Below are positions 6,573-14,239 of a stretch of 38,389 bases of DNA, piece after piece. This DNA comes from an uncultured Mucilaginibacter sp. (lineage in GTDB: Bacteria > Bacteroidota > Bacteroidia > Sphingobacteriales > Sphingobacteriaceae): NCBI RefSeq assembly GCF_946481715.1, contig NZ_CAMLOV010000037.1:1-38389 (forward strand), in the 5' to 3' direction. Each line of letters opens with the position of its first letter. The first letter of the stretch is position 1. The translations under genes and the position numbers were made by a program. The notes beneath the pieces are model-generated. The model was given only the letters and a program-made list of their open reading frames with translations, was not told where the DNA came from and did not search any database.

Positions 6573-8798
6573 TTACGACGCCTTCTCTGCCGTTACCGAA
6601 TCAAACCGCTCTACCGAAGTAATGCCCTTTATCTGCAATATCTTTTTGGTAAGGTTGTTTAAATGTTCGGTATCGTTTACGTAAATCATTATCGAACCTT
6701 CAAAAATACCGTTATCGCTATCCACGGTAATAGAGCGGATGTTTACCTTAAAATCGTTGGATATTACGGTGGTGAGCTTGTTTATCAGCCCCACCTCGTC
6801 AATACCGCGGATGCGCATGCCGGTTAAAAACGCCAGTTCCAGTTGTTTGGTCCATTTGGCTTTTACAATGCGGTAGCCATAGTTGGCCATCAGCTTGGCG
6901 GCGTTAGGGCAGTTGGTGCGGTGTATTTTAATGCCATCGCTCACGGTTACAAAACCAAATACATCATCGCCGGGGATAGGGTTACAACAGTTGCTCAGCT
7001 TGTAATCTATCTTTTGCAGGTCTTCGCCAAAAAGCAGTACATCGCTATCTTTGGTTTTGATGCTGCGCACCAGGCTTTGTAGCTGGTCGGTTTCAATTTT
7101 ATCCTGTGGCTTGTTCTCTATAACTTTTTCGGATGCCTGGTACTCCTTCAGGTCCTTCATGTCTATCAAACCCTTGGCCACGTTGTAAAAAAGGTCCTGG
7201 GTAGAGGTGAGCTTGAAAAAATAGCTCAGCTTATGGATATTCTCGGAGTTGTAAGTGATCTTAAGCGATTTAAGCTTCCGCTCCAGTATCTCTTTGCCAT
7301 CCTCGGCTATCTTGCGTTTTTCTTCTTTTAAGGCCGATTTTATCTTGGCTTTTGCCTTCGCGGTAACCACAAAGTTCAGCCAGTCTTCTTTAGGGGTTTG
7401 CTTGCCGGATGTGATGATCTCTACCTGGTCGCCGTTTTGCAGTTTGTAGCTTAATGGTACCAGCTTGTGGTTTACTTTGGCGCCGATACAGCTGGCTCCC
7501 ACATCGGTGTGTATCTCGAAGGCAAAATCAAGCGCGGTAGCATTTAACGGTAATTGTATCAGTGCGCCTTTGGGGGTGAAAATGAATATCTCATCGCTGA
7601 AGAGGTTCATTTTAAAATCATCCAAAAAGTCTAACGCATTCGAGTCGGGGTTCTTCAGCATATCCCGCACTTTTTGTACCCATTGGTCTAAACCACTGTC
7701 TGATGACGATTCCTTGTACTTCCAATGCGCTGCAAAACCTTTCTCGGCTATCTCGTTCATCCGTTTGGTACGTATCTGCACCTCTACCCACTGCCCACGT
7801 GGGCCCATTACAGTGGTGTGCAAGCTTTCGTAGCCGTTTGCTTTGGGCGAGGAGATCCAATCGCGCAGCCTGTCCGGATTAGGGCGGTACAGGTCTGTAA
7901 TGATGGAATAGGCCTTCCAGCAATCAGCTTTCTCGCTCTCGGGCGTACTGTCTAATATTATTCGGATGGCAAAAAGATCGTACACCTCCTCAAAGGGTAT
8001 CGATTTCTTTTTCATCTTATTCCATATAGAATGGATAGATTTTGGCCTGCCGAATATATCTGCATGCAGGTCCTGGTCTGCTACCACTTTCTTCACCGGT
8101 TCAACAAAATCGCGGATGAATTTCTCGCGCTCTGTTTTTTTCTCGTTCAGCTTGGCTTTTATAAACGAATAGGTTTCGCGCTCCATGTATTTCATGGATA
8201 GGTCTTCCAACTCCGACTTTATGGCATACAGCCCCAGCCTATGTGCCAATGGGGCATACAAATACACCGTTTCCGACGATAGCTTCAGCTGCTTATCGCG
8301 CGGCATAAACTCCATGGTGCGCATATTATGCAGCCTGTCGGCTAGTTTTATCAGTATCACCCTTACATCATCGGCAAGGGTAAGCAGCATTTTCCGGAAG
8401 TTTTCGGCCTGCAGCGAGCTGTTGGTATCAAACACGCCGGATATTTTGGTAAGCCCATCAATAATTTTAGCTACTTTTTTACCAAATTCCAGCTCAATAT
8501 CTTCCAGGGTAACGTCGGTATCTTCCACTACATCGTGCAGCAGGGCGCACACAATTGATGTTGTACCAAGCCCAATCTCTTCGGCGGCAATCTGCGCCAC
8601 GGCTATGGGGTGGTATATATAAGGCTCGCCGCTTTTGCGGCGCATATCTTTATGGCTTTCCAGCGCCATATCAAAGGCCTTGCGTATCATGCGTTTATCC
8701 CCTTTTTGCAGGGTAGATTTGCTTGCACGCAGCAATGCCCGGTAACGTTTCAGTATCTCGGTTTTCTCGGCTTCCAGGTCAATCACTAAATCTTTCAT
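6573..8798 (-). CDS. Bifunctional (p)ppGpp synthetase/hydrolase (Rsh)
   Basis: A 741-residue long RelA/SpoT homologue that makes and degrades (p)ppGpp in the stringent response. The hydrolase HD domain is intact: HDVVED begins at His88. The synthetase domain follows (FGRPKSIHSIWNKM, YDLFAIRII, SSPKANGYESLHTTV, WVEVQIRT). Then come a TGS domain (EIFIFTPKGALIQLPLNATA), a conserved-cysteine segment (LSNCCNPIPGDD) and a C-terminal ACT domain. Motifs in both catalytic domains look complete, so it should be bifunctional. ATG at 8798 gives the usual N terminus. The gene is divergent from the DUF4294 operon across 110 bp and is followed by an inverted repeat and the Fur and purA genes. Confidence 0.96.
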   Translation of the reverse strand: MKDLVIDLEAEKTEILKRYRALLRASKSTLQKGDKRMIRKAFDMALESHKDMRRKSGEPYIYHPIAVAQIAAEEIGLGTTSIVCALLHDVVEDTDVTLEDIELEFGKKVAKIIDGLTKISGVFDTNSSLQAENFRKMLLTLADDVRVILIKLADRLHNMRTMEFMPRDKQLKLSSETVYLYAPLAHRLGLYAIKSELEDLSMKYMERETYSFIKAKLNEKKTEREKFIRDFVEPVKKVVADQDLHADIFGRPKSIHSIWNKMKKKSIPFEEVYDLFAIRIILDSTPESEKADCWKAYSIITDLYRPNPDRLRDWISSPKANGYESLHTTVMGPRGQWVEVQIRTKRMNEIAEKGFAAHWKYKESSSDSGLDQWVQKVRDMLKNPDSNALDFLDDFKMNLFSDEIFIFTPKGALIQLPLNATALDFAFEIHTDVGASCIGAKVNHKLVPLSYKLQNGDQVEIITSGKQTPKEDWLNFVVTAKAKAKIKSALKEEKRKIAEDGKEILERKLKSLKITYNSENIHKLSYFFKLTSTQDLFYNVAKGLIDMKDLKEYQASEKVIENKPQDKIETDQLQSLVRSIKTKDSDVLLFGEDLQKIDYKLSNCCNPIPGDDVFGFVTVSDGIKIHRTNCPNAAKLMANYGYRIVKAKWTKQLELAFLTGMRIRGIDEVGLINKLTTVISNDFKVNIRSITVDSDNGIFEGSIMIYVNDTEHLNNLTKKILQIKGITSVERFDSVTAEKAS

Positions 8799-8885
8799 GT
8801 ATAAGCGTATATGCTATATAATATCATCAACTTGCAACAATATTTATTATTGCGGCTTGTTATAAAATAATGGAATAAAATGCGT

Positions 8886-8893
8886 TAATTTTG
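8886..8893 (+). promoter_or_regulatory. -7 box TAATTTTG of the DUF4294-gpx-bshB1 operon
   Basis: Perfect TAnnTTTG, 15 bp before ATG 8909. The in-frame TTG at 8891 lies inside this box, which argues against that earlier start. Confidence 0.65.
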
Positions 8894-8908
8894 TGTTCAA
8901 GTAAAAAT

Positions 8909-9526
8909 ATGAAATTTATTGCTACCCTGCTTGTATTTTGTTGCGTGTGTGGGACCTTAAAGGCCCAGGTAGATAAAACTGCCCCACCGGTTATACTTGG
9001 CAAAAATGATACCATCAAAACGCTTATGACAAAGCTTGATGGCGAGTTGGTGCCCTGGATTGTTACGCCCGAAGTACGCATTGTAGATACCCGCATTTTT
9101 GCCAGCACACAGGATAGGGCTAACTTTTACCGTTTGCGTTATAATGTAATGAAGGTGTTGCCTTACGCGCAGTTTGCAGGTAAACGCTACCGCCAGCTAC
9201 AACGCGACCTGGCCTTAACAGCCGACAGGAAAAAGCAAAAAGAATTGATGAAGGCTTGCGAAAACGAAATTAAAGGCATTTTTAATAAGGAGATTAAGGA
9301 CCTGACGATAACGCAGGGCGAAGTATTGATAAAACTCATCAACCGCGAAACAGGCAATACCAGTTTTGCAATGGTTAAAGAACTTAAGGGCGGTTTTAAC
9401 GCTTTTGTGATACAATCGGTAGCAAAGATTTTTGGGCACGACCTGAAAGAAACTTACGACCGGGAGGAGCAGCGGGATATCGAATCGATACTACAATCCG
9501 CAGGCTACAACCCCAGCTATAATTAA
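8909..9526 (+). CDS. DUF4294 secreted protein
   Basis: A 205-residue protein of the Bacteroidota family DUF4294, of unknown function. The N terminus MKFIATLLVFCCVCGTLKAQ is a signal peptide with likely cleavage after KA, placing the protein in the periplasm or envelope. The body carries the conserved RIFASTQDRANFYRLRYNV and VLPYAQFAGKRYR segments and is rich in basic helices. ATG 8909 is chosen over TTG 8891 because it starts the signal peptide and because 8891 falls in the promoter box. The stop overlaps the next start by one base (TAATG), so it is translationally linked with the glutathione peroxidase. It is the first gene of a three-gene operon. Confidence 0.88.
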   Translation: MKFIATLLVFCCVCGTLKAQVDKTAPPVILGKNDTIKTLMTKLDGELVPWIVTPEVRIVDTRIFASTQDRANFYRLRYNVMKVLPYAQFAGKRYRQLQRDLALTADRKKQKELMKACENEIKGIFNKEIKDLTITQGEVLIKLINRETGNTSFAMVKELKGGFNAFVIQSVAKIFGHDLKETYDREEQRDIESILQSAGYNPSYN

Positions 9527-10038
9527 TGGACAATAAAAATATCTACGGGTTTAGCGTTAACGCGTTAGATGGAGAGCCTATCAGCCTGGCGGACTATAAA
9601 GATAAAGTACTGCTTATTGTAAATACGGCGTCGGAGTGTGGCTTTACGCCCCAGCTTAAAGAATTGGTTGAATTAAAGAGGGAATTTGGCGCGCAAGGCT
9701 TTGAGATATTGGCGTTCCCATCAAACGACTTTGGCGGGCAGGAACCTTTAGAAGGCCAGGATATAGCTACTTTTTGCAGCAATTACGGCAATAATTTCCC
9801 GGTGTTTGATAAAATAAGGGTGCGCGGCCCGTATGCCGACCCACTGTATAAGTTTTTGAGCGAGAAAAAAGAGAACGGCGTGCTTAGTTCTGTACCACGC
9901 TGGAATTTCCACAAATTTTTAATAAACAGGGATGGCGCGGTTGTTGATTATTTTTTCCCGTTCACCAAACCCACGTCCTCTAAGATCAGGAAGAAGCTAC
10001 AGCGGTTGCTGGGAGCGGCCGGCCTTAACAACAAATAA
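9526..10038 (+). CDS. Glutathione-peroxidase-family thiol peroxidase
   Basis: A 170-residue peroxidase of the GPx family, reducing peroxides with a cysteine rather than selenocysteine. The catalytic residues are present: Cys38 in NTASECGFTP, Gln72 in DFGGQEP and the Trp in WNFHKFLI. No signal peptide is seen, so it is cytoplasmic. Most bacterial GPx enzymes use thioredoxin rather than glutathione. Here the next gene, three bases downstream, is bshB1 of bacillithiol synthesis, which makes a bacillithiol link an attractive but unproven inference. The ATG overlaps the DUF4294 stop. Confidence 0.93.
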   Translation: MDNKNIYGFSVNALDGEPISLADYKDKVLLIVNTASECGFTPQLKELVELKREFGAQGFEILAFPSNDFGGQEPLEGQDIATFCSNYGNNFPVFDKIRVRGPYADPLYKFLSEKKENGVLSSVPRWNFHKFLINRDGAVVDYFFPFTKPTSSKIRKKLQRLLGAAGLNNK

Positions 10039-10041
10039 TTT

Positions 10042-10770
10042 ATGTTGAAGTTAGATATATTAGTTTTACCCGTACACCCGGATGATGCAGAGCTTGGCTG
10101 TGCCGGTGTTATTTTGAAACACATTGCCCTCGGCCATAAAGTTGGCATTGCAGATTTAACCCGGGGCGAATTGGGTACCCGTGGCACTGCTGAGATACGC
10201 GATAAGGAAGCTGCTAAAGCAGCTGAAATTTTAGGGTTAACCATACGAGAAAACCTGGAACTGCCTGATGGCTTTTTTGAGAATACTAAAGAGTATCAAT
10301 TAAAAGTAATTGCGGCCATTCGCAAATACCAGCCGGAGATTATCATAACCAATGCCTACCACGACCGCCACCCCGACCACGGGCGCGCTAATGAATTGGT
10401 AGAAGCAGCAGCTTTTTTAGCAGGCTTGCGCAGGATAGAAACTTTTGATGCAGGTGGCAACCCGCAGGAACCATGGCGCCCCGGGCAGGTGCTTCATTTT
10501 ATACAGGACAGGTATATTAAACCGGATATTTTGGTGGATGTAACCGAATACTGGGACAAAAAGATAGAAAGCGTTTATGCGTATGGTTCGCAATTCCACA
10601 ACCCCGAATGGAATGAGGATGAGCCACAGACGTACATATCATCGCCCGATTTTATTGAGCAGATACAAGGGCGTGGCCGCGAATTTGGCAAAAGCATCAA
10701 CGCAAAGTACGCCGAGGGCTTTACGTCCAGGAAGATATTAGGAGTGGATAATTTGATGGAGCTACGTTAG
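10042..10770 (+). CDS. bshB1: Bacillithiol biosynthesis deacetylase BshB1
   Basis: A 242-residue zinc deacetylase of the LmbE/PIG-L family that removes acetyl from GlcNAc-malate, the second step of bacillithiol synthesis. The metal motif VHPDDAELGC (His12, Asp14, Asp15) is at the N terminus. TRGELGTRGTAEIRDKEA is strongly characteristic of BshB1, and the second metal motif HDRHPDHGRANELV lies in the middle. It is cytoplasmic. It starts three bases after the peroxidase stop, completing the DUF4294-gpx-bshB1 operon. A dispersed repeat and a strong bidirectional terminator follow. bshA and bshC are not in this window. Confidence 0.94.
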   Translation: MLKLDILVLPVHPDDAELGCAGVILKHIALGHKVGIADLTRGELGTRGTAEIRDKEAAKAAEILGLTIRENLELPDGFFENTKEYQLKVIAAIRKYQPEIIITNAYHDRHPDHGRANELVEAAAFLAGLRRIETFDAGGNPQEPWRPGQVLHFIQDRYIKPDILVDVTEYWDKKIESVYAYGSQFHNPEWNEDEPQTYISSPDFIEQIQGRGREFGKSINAKYAEGFTSRKILGVDNLMELR

Positions 10771-10784
10771 AAATCATCGCAACG

Positions 10785-10885
10785 TCATTGCGAGCGAAGC
10801 GTGGCAAACCTCGGTAAGAAGAGCCGATTTGCAAGTCCGCCCTGCTTGCCGGGGATTGCTTCGCCGTTCCTCCTCGCAATGACGC
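10785..10885. repeat. Dispersed intergenic repeat, copy 1 (CGTCATTGCGAG ends)
   Basis: A non-coding block bounded by inverted CGTCATTGCGAG (near 10791-10802) and CTCGCAATGACG (near 10873-10884). Its inner segment 10832-10865 matches the reverse complement of 13169-13202 at 29 of 34 positions. It lies between bshB1 and its terminator. Confidence 0.8.
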
Positions 10886-10895
10886 GCTTATTGGT

Positions 10896-10938
10896 AAAAC
10901 AACAAAGCCGCTCAAATAAGCGGCTTTGTTGTTTTTTT
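10896..10938. terminator. Strong bidirectional terminator
   Basis: A 17-bp perfect stem (10896-10912 with 10919-10935) around a 6-base loop, with a T tract on the plus side and an A tract opposite. It serves bshB1 from the left and the convergent minus-strand gene, whose stop codon (10937-10939) abuts the stem. Confidence 0.93.
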
Positions 10939-11383
10939 AAACCCCTACGTATTCGAAGCGGTTATTTTCGTTACTGCGCTCTCTGCGCAGTTTGTTCTCT
11001 TTGGCAAGTTTTAAAAGTATGCCCGATAATTCTGAAGTTTTAAAATCCGAATCGAAGTTGTCTTTGCAGTATTCTGCAATAGCCGATATCGAATGCGGCG
11101 TTTTAAAGAAATCGCTCGATAGCAACTGGTTCAATACCTTAGTAGCTCCGGGTTTTTTACGGCGCTGCACGGTAAGGCTTGGTTCGTCGCCACTTTCATC
11201 CCTGGCTCTGCGCGCCTTCCTATTGAAAATTTCAGATCCTTCCGTTTCCACCCGCTCCGTTTCCATAATCTCGTCTAACAGCCTGTCTACAACTCTTACT
11301 TGTACGGCCTCAGACTGGAAAGAATTAACAACCTCGGCAATCTCTACCAGTTGTTTTTTTAATTTTTCAATTTGTCTGTTCAT
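10937..11383 (-). CDS. Conserved hypothetical protein with coiled-coil and possible winged-helix end
   Basis: A 148-residue protein of unknown function. The N terminus is charged and heptad-like (NRQIEKLKKQLVEIAEVVNS), suggesting a coiled coil. The middle is basic and low in complexity (FNRKARRARDE and VQRRKKPG), likely disordered or nucleic-acid-contacting. Residues about 85-148 (TKVLNQLLSSDFF, SISAIAEYCKDNF, ELSGILLKLAKENKLRRE) look like a small helical or winged-helix fold, often used for DNA binding. No signal peptide or membrane segment is present. ATG 11383 is the only sensible start. The gene shares its terminator with bshB1. A DNA-associated role is inference only. Confidence 0.75.
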   Translation of the reverse strand: MNRQIEKLKKQLVEIAEVVNSFQSEAVQVRVVDRLLDEIMETERVETEGSEIFNRKARRARDESGDEPSLTVQRRKKPGATKVLNQLLSSDFFKTPHSISAIAEYCKDNFDSDFKTSELSGILLKLAKENKLRRERSNENNRFEYVGV

Positions 11384-11524
11384 TCTAAAAATAGTAACCC
11401 TGTTTTATATAGATATAAGTTGATGTATTACAATACGTTAATAAAATGCGTTACGCTACAGGCGTGTTATATAATAGTTAATAATATATATAATAACGCC
11501 ATACTGCGATTATAGTATATTCTA

Positions 11525-11561
11525 AAGAAAAAAAGCACCTGCTCTACGTAAAAACAGGTGC
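11525..11561 (-). terminator. Terminator of the lysine 6-aminotransferase gene
   Basis: On the minus strand GCACCTG (11561-11555) pairs with CAGGTGC (11541-11535), followed by a T-rich run over 11534-11525. It lies 25 bp after the stop. Confidence 0.82.
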
Positions 11562-11586
11562 CTGTAGCGATATTATTACATTGATA

Positions 11587-12918
11587 TTATAGAGCCGGCA
11601 GTATTTTTTCGATGTTATATAAGCCTTCGTTGATGTGTTCTTTTTCGATGATAAGCGCCGGGCGGAAACGGATGGTTCGTTCTCCGCAACCCAGGTACAT
11701 GATGTTGTTTTCCAGCCCTTTATTGATAAATGCGCTGCGGGTGGCCGCGTTGGGGAAATCGAATGCGGTAAGCAACCCTTTGCCCCGCACGTTGGTTACC
11801 AAACCGCTTTTTGCTGCAATATTTTGCAAGCCGTTTTCCAGGTAGGTGCCGGTTTCGGCTGCTTTTGCGCATAATCCATCCTCTTCAATAATTTCCATAA
11901 TTTTTGCCGAGCGAACCATATCTACCAAGCTGCCGCCCCAGGTAGAGTTAATACGCGATGATATTTTGAAAACATTATCCTCAATTTCATCCACACGGTT
12001 GCTAACCAGAATGCCGCATACCTGCATTTTTTTACCAAAAGCGATAATATCCGGGCGCGCCTTTTCGCCAAAATGCTGGTGCAGCCAAAATTTGCCGCTA
12101 AGGCCTACACCGGTTTGTACTTCATCGTAAATCAGCATTGCCTCGTATTCGTCGGCAATTTGCCTTAATTGTTCTAAAAACTCCTGCCTAACGTGTTTAT
12201 CCCCTCCTTCCGAAAGGATGGGTTCGATGATGATGGCGCAAATATCATCGGGGCTATTGGCAAAGGCGGTACGTATCTCGGCTATTGATTTTGCTTCGCG
12301 CGCAGCCAAATCAACAATGTTGTTCTCATTCAGTGGGAATTGTATCTCCGGTAGCGAAACCCTCGGCCAGTCGAACTTGGCGAACCATTTGGTTTTTACG
12401 GGTTGGGTGTTGGTTAGGCTTAAGGTATAACCCGAGCGGCCATGGAAGGCGTGCTCAAAGTGTAAAACTTTATGCCCTTTTTCCTGCGTATGGCCTTTGG
12501 CAAAGTTTTTTTGCACTTTCCAGTCCATAGCTACTTTTAGCGCGTTTTCTATAGCCAAACTACCGCCTGCGATAAAAAATGCATGCGGCAAATAATCGGG
12601 GATGCCTACACGGCCGAATGTTTCTACAAACTGGGCGTATTGCTCTGTATAAATATCAGAGTTGCTGGGGTTGGTTAATGCCGCCAGCATCAAGTTCTTT
12701 TTAAAAGCCTCGTCGCCCAGCATTTTGGGGTGGTTATAGCCTAAGGGCACAGATGCAAAGCAGGTAAAAAAATCGAGCAGGGTGCGGTTGTTTTTGGCAT
12801 CGAAGATGTGGACGCCCTGGCTTTTTTCCATGTCAAAAGTAAGGTCGAACCCATCGGCGAGGATGTGTTTGCTGAGGGTGGCCTGTACGTTTTGAGCGGT
12901 GATCTGTGCGTGGTTCAT
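11587..12918 (-). CDS. lat: L-lysine 6-transaminase
   Basis: A PLP enzyme of aminotransferase class III that removes the epsilon-amino group of lysine to 2-oxoglutarate, giving alpha-aminoadipate semialdehyde, which cyclises to piperideine-6-carboxylate. The 443-residue protein shows FIAGGSLAIENALKVAMDWK, HAFHGRSGYTLSLTNT, YDEVQTGVGLSGKFW (Asp265) and AFGKKMQVCG with the probable PLP lysine at 296; this pattern is closer to lysine 6-aminotransferase than to ornithine or GABA enzymes. The start is ATG 12918; an earlier in-frame TTG at 12948 sits against the promoter box and is rejected. A full promoter (ATTG, 18 bp, TAGATTTG) lies upstream. No semialdehyde dehydrogenase is adjacent. Confidence 0.9.
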   Translation of the reverse strand: MNHAQITAQNVQATLSKHILADGFDLTFDMEKSQGVHIFDAKNNRTLLDFFTCFASVPLGYNHPKMLGDEAFKKNLMLAALTNPSNSDIYTEQYAQFVETFGRVGIPDYLPHAFFIAGGSLAIENALKVAMDWKVQKNFAKGHTQEKGHKVLHFEHAFHGRSGYTLSLTNTQPVKTKWFAKFDWPRVSLPEIQFPLNENNIVDLAAREAKSIAEIRTAFANSPDDICAIIIEPILSEGGDKHVRQEFLEQLRQIADEYEAMLIYDEVQTGVGLSGKFWLHQHFGEKARPDIIAFGKKMQVCGILVSNRVDEIEDNVFKISSRINSTWGGSLVDMVRSAKIMEIIEEDGLCAKAAETGTYLENGLQNIAAKSGLVTNVRGKGLLTAFDFPNAATRSAFINKGLENNIMYLGCGERTIRFRPALIIEKEHINEGLYNIEKILPAL

Positions 12919-12936
12919 AAGTATAATTAGTTTTAA

Positions 12937-12965
12937 CAAATCTAACAAAAAGGGCTAAATAACAA
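12937..12965 (-). promoter_or_regulatory. -33/-7 promoter of lat
   Basis: On the minus strand a TTG at 12965-12963, an 18-bp gap and a perfect -7 box TAGATTTG (12944-12937), 18 bp before ATG 12918. Spacing fits the Bacteroidota vegetative promoter. Confidence 0.72.
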
Positions 12966-13262
12966 TAATTTAAAGGTTTTTGAACCGATTGACAAAAAAG
13001 TAACTTTAAATTAACTAAACATAGTTTTTGTACCAAAGCTGGAATTAGTATGGCATGGAGATGTGTAGATTTCAGATTTTAAATGTGCAAATGAAGGATG
13101 ATTTTGCGAAGATGTAGCCTCACCATCGCGTTTTTGCGAGCCGCGGAGGGGCGTTAGGGCAAGGGGGCGGCGTGGCAATCATCGGCAAGCAAGGCGGACT
13201 TGTGGAGTCGCTCCGCATGCCGATAATTGCCACGCTATCGCTCAAGGATGTTGGGTAAGGCC
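12966..13262. repeat. Intergenic region with dispersed repeat, copy 2
   Basis: About 300 bp without a credible gene. An AT-rich half (to about 13110) is followed by a GC-rich repeat. Segment 13169-13202 is the inverted copy of 10832-10865 (29 of 34). A 17-bp inverted repeat, 13171-13187 with 13218-13234 and one mismatch (CGTGGCAATCATCGGCA), forms a hairpin between lat and the ACC-deaminase-like gene. Confidence 0.8.
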
Positions 13263-14150
13263 TTAAAATCTATCCTTCATCCCCATCAATCCCCAAATAC
13301 CACCGGTGTGGATGGCAAGAATCCTATCACCGGGTTTAAATTGATCCTTTGCAGCCAAATTGTACAAAGCATAAAGCATTTTGCCGGTATAAACAGGCTC
13401 TATCAATATCCCCGTTTTGGCAACGAAGCTTTTGATAAAATCAATAAGCTCCTGCGTGGTTTTGGCGTAGCCGCCGAAATGGTAATCGAGATGCAAATCA
13501 TAATCTGCCGGGGCTGTGAGGTATTTGTCGATCTCATCCTTTATAAAGCCACCGTTTTTAAAAACGGGGATGGCGTTAAATCGGGTTTTTAATTGGTGTT
13601 CGTTCATGCCGTTGATAATCCCGGCAGCAGTGGTCCCGGTTCCGCATGCGCAAAAGATGTGGGTATAAGTTTCCGTTAATTCCTCAACCAGTTCGCTGCA
13701 GCCTTTCGCCGCCTCGGGAGATGCGCCACCTTCGTCGATAAAAAAGGCGTTGTTGTCATCTCCAAAATATTGCGTAAATAAGGCTGGTTTATCGCGGTAG
13801 CTGTCCCTATCCGTAAAAATGAGCTGCATGCCATGCAGGCGGCACATAAAAAGGGTGTCGTTTTGCACCTCTTCGCCACGTACAAAGCCTGTGGAACGAA
13901 AACCAAATTTTGCCGCGGCAGCCGCTGTTGCCAGCAGGTGGTTGGAATATGCGCCTCCAAAAGTTGCCAAACGGGTTTTGTTTTCTGCCTGCGCTTTTTG
14001 CAACACATATTTCAGTTTGCGCCATTTATTGCCCGATATAAGCGGGTGTATCATATCATCCCGTTTAACAAATACTTCGATGCCTTTCGCTTCAAATAAC
14101 GGATCGGTTATTTGGTGGATGGGGCTGTAAATATCGAGGGTGATATGCAT
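13263..14150 (-). CDS. ACC deaminase / D-cysteine desulfhydrase family PLP enzyme
   Basis: A 295-residue fold-type II PLP enzyme. Family members either open the ring of 1-aminocyclopropane-1-carboxylate or split D-cysteine to pyruvate, H2S and ammonia; sequence alone does not decide here, and D-cysteine desulfhydrase is the safer guess in this phylum. The PLP lysine is Lys42 in SGNKWRKLKY. GGAYSNHLLATAAAAA is the substrate/cofactor loop and CGTGTTAAGI the phosphate-binding loop. ATG 14150 gives the standard N terminus and is preferred to an open frame extending to 14438, which would run into the divergent rluD-like gene. The promoter is weak (TAAATTCG). Likely cytoplasmic. Confidence 0.87.
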   Translation of the reverse strand: MHITLDIYSPIHQITDPLFEAKGIEVFVKRDDMIHPLISGNKWRKLKYVLQKAQAENKTRLATFGGAYSNHLLATAAAAAKFGFRSTGFVRGEEVQNDTLFMCRLHGMQLIFTDRDSYRDKPALFTQYFGDDNNAFFIDEGGASPEAAKGCSELVEELTETYTHIFCACGTGTTAAGIINGMNEHQLKTRFNAIPVFKNGGFIKDEIDKYLTAPADYDLHLDYHFGGYAKTTQELIDFIKSFVAKTGILIEPVYTGKMLYALYNLAAKDQFKPGDRILAIHTGGIWGLMGMKDRF

Positions 14151-14227
14151 AGAGGCGAATTTAGAGAAAAAATTGAGTGGGCAGCCTGTAGCGATGTGTT
14201 TCAAACTCATCGCTATAGGTTTTTTCT

Positions 14228-14235
14228 TACTTTTG
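14228..14235 (+). promoter_or_regulatory. -7 box TACTTTTG of the RluD-type gene
   Basis: Perfect TAnnTTTG followed by CGCC and then ATG 14240. The same TTTGCGCCATG context occurs at the amidase gene (29472). Confidence 0.65.
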
Positions 14236-14239
14236 CGCC

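Noticed and set aside
8891..8908. TTG as the start of the DUF4294 gene
   Set aside because: It lies inside the TAATTTTG promoter box; ATG 8909 starts a clean signal peptide.
10785..10885. Small RNA gene
   Set aside because: The paired ends match a dispersed repeat with a second copy at 13169; no promoter box is visible.
12919..12948. N-terminal extension of lysine 6-aminotransferase from TTG
   Set aside because: The extension covers the -7 box TAGATTTG; ATG 12918 matches the family start.
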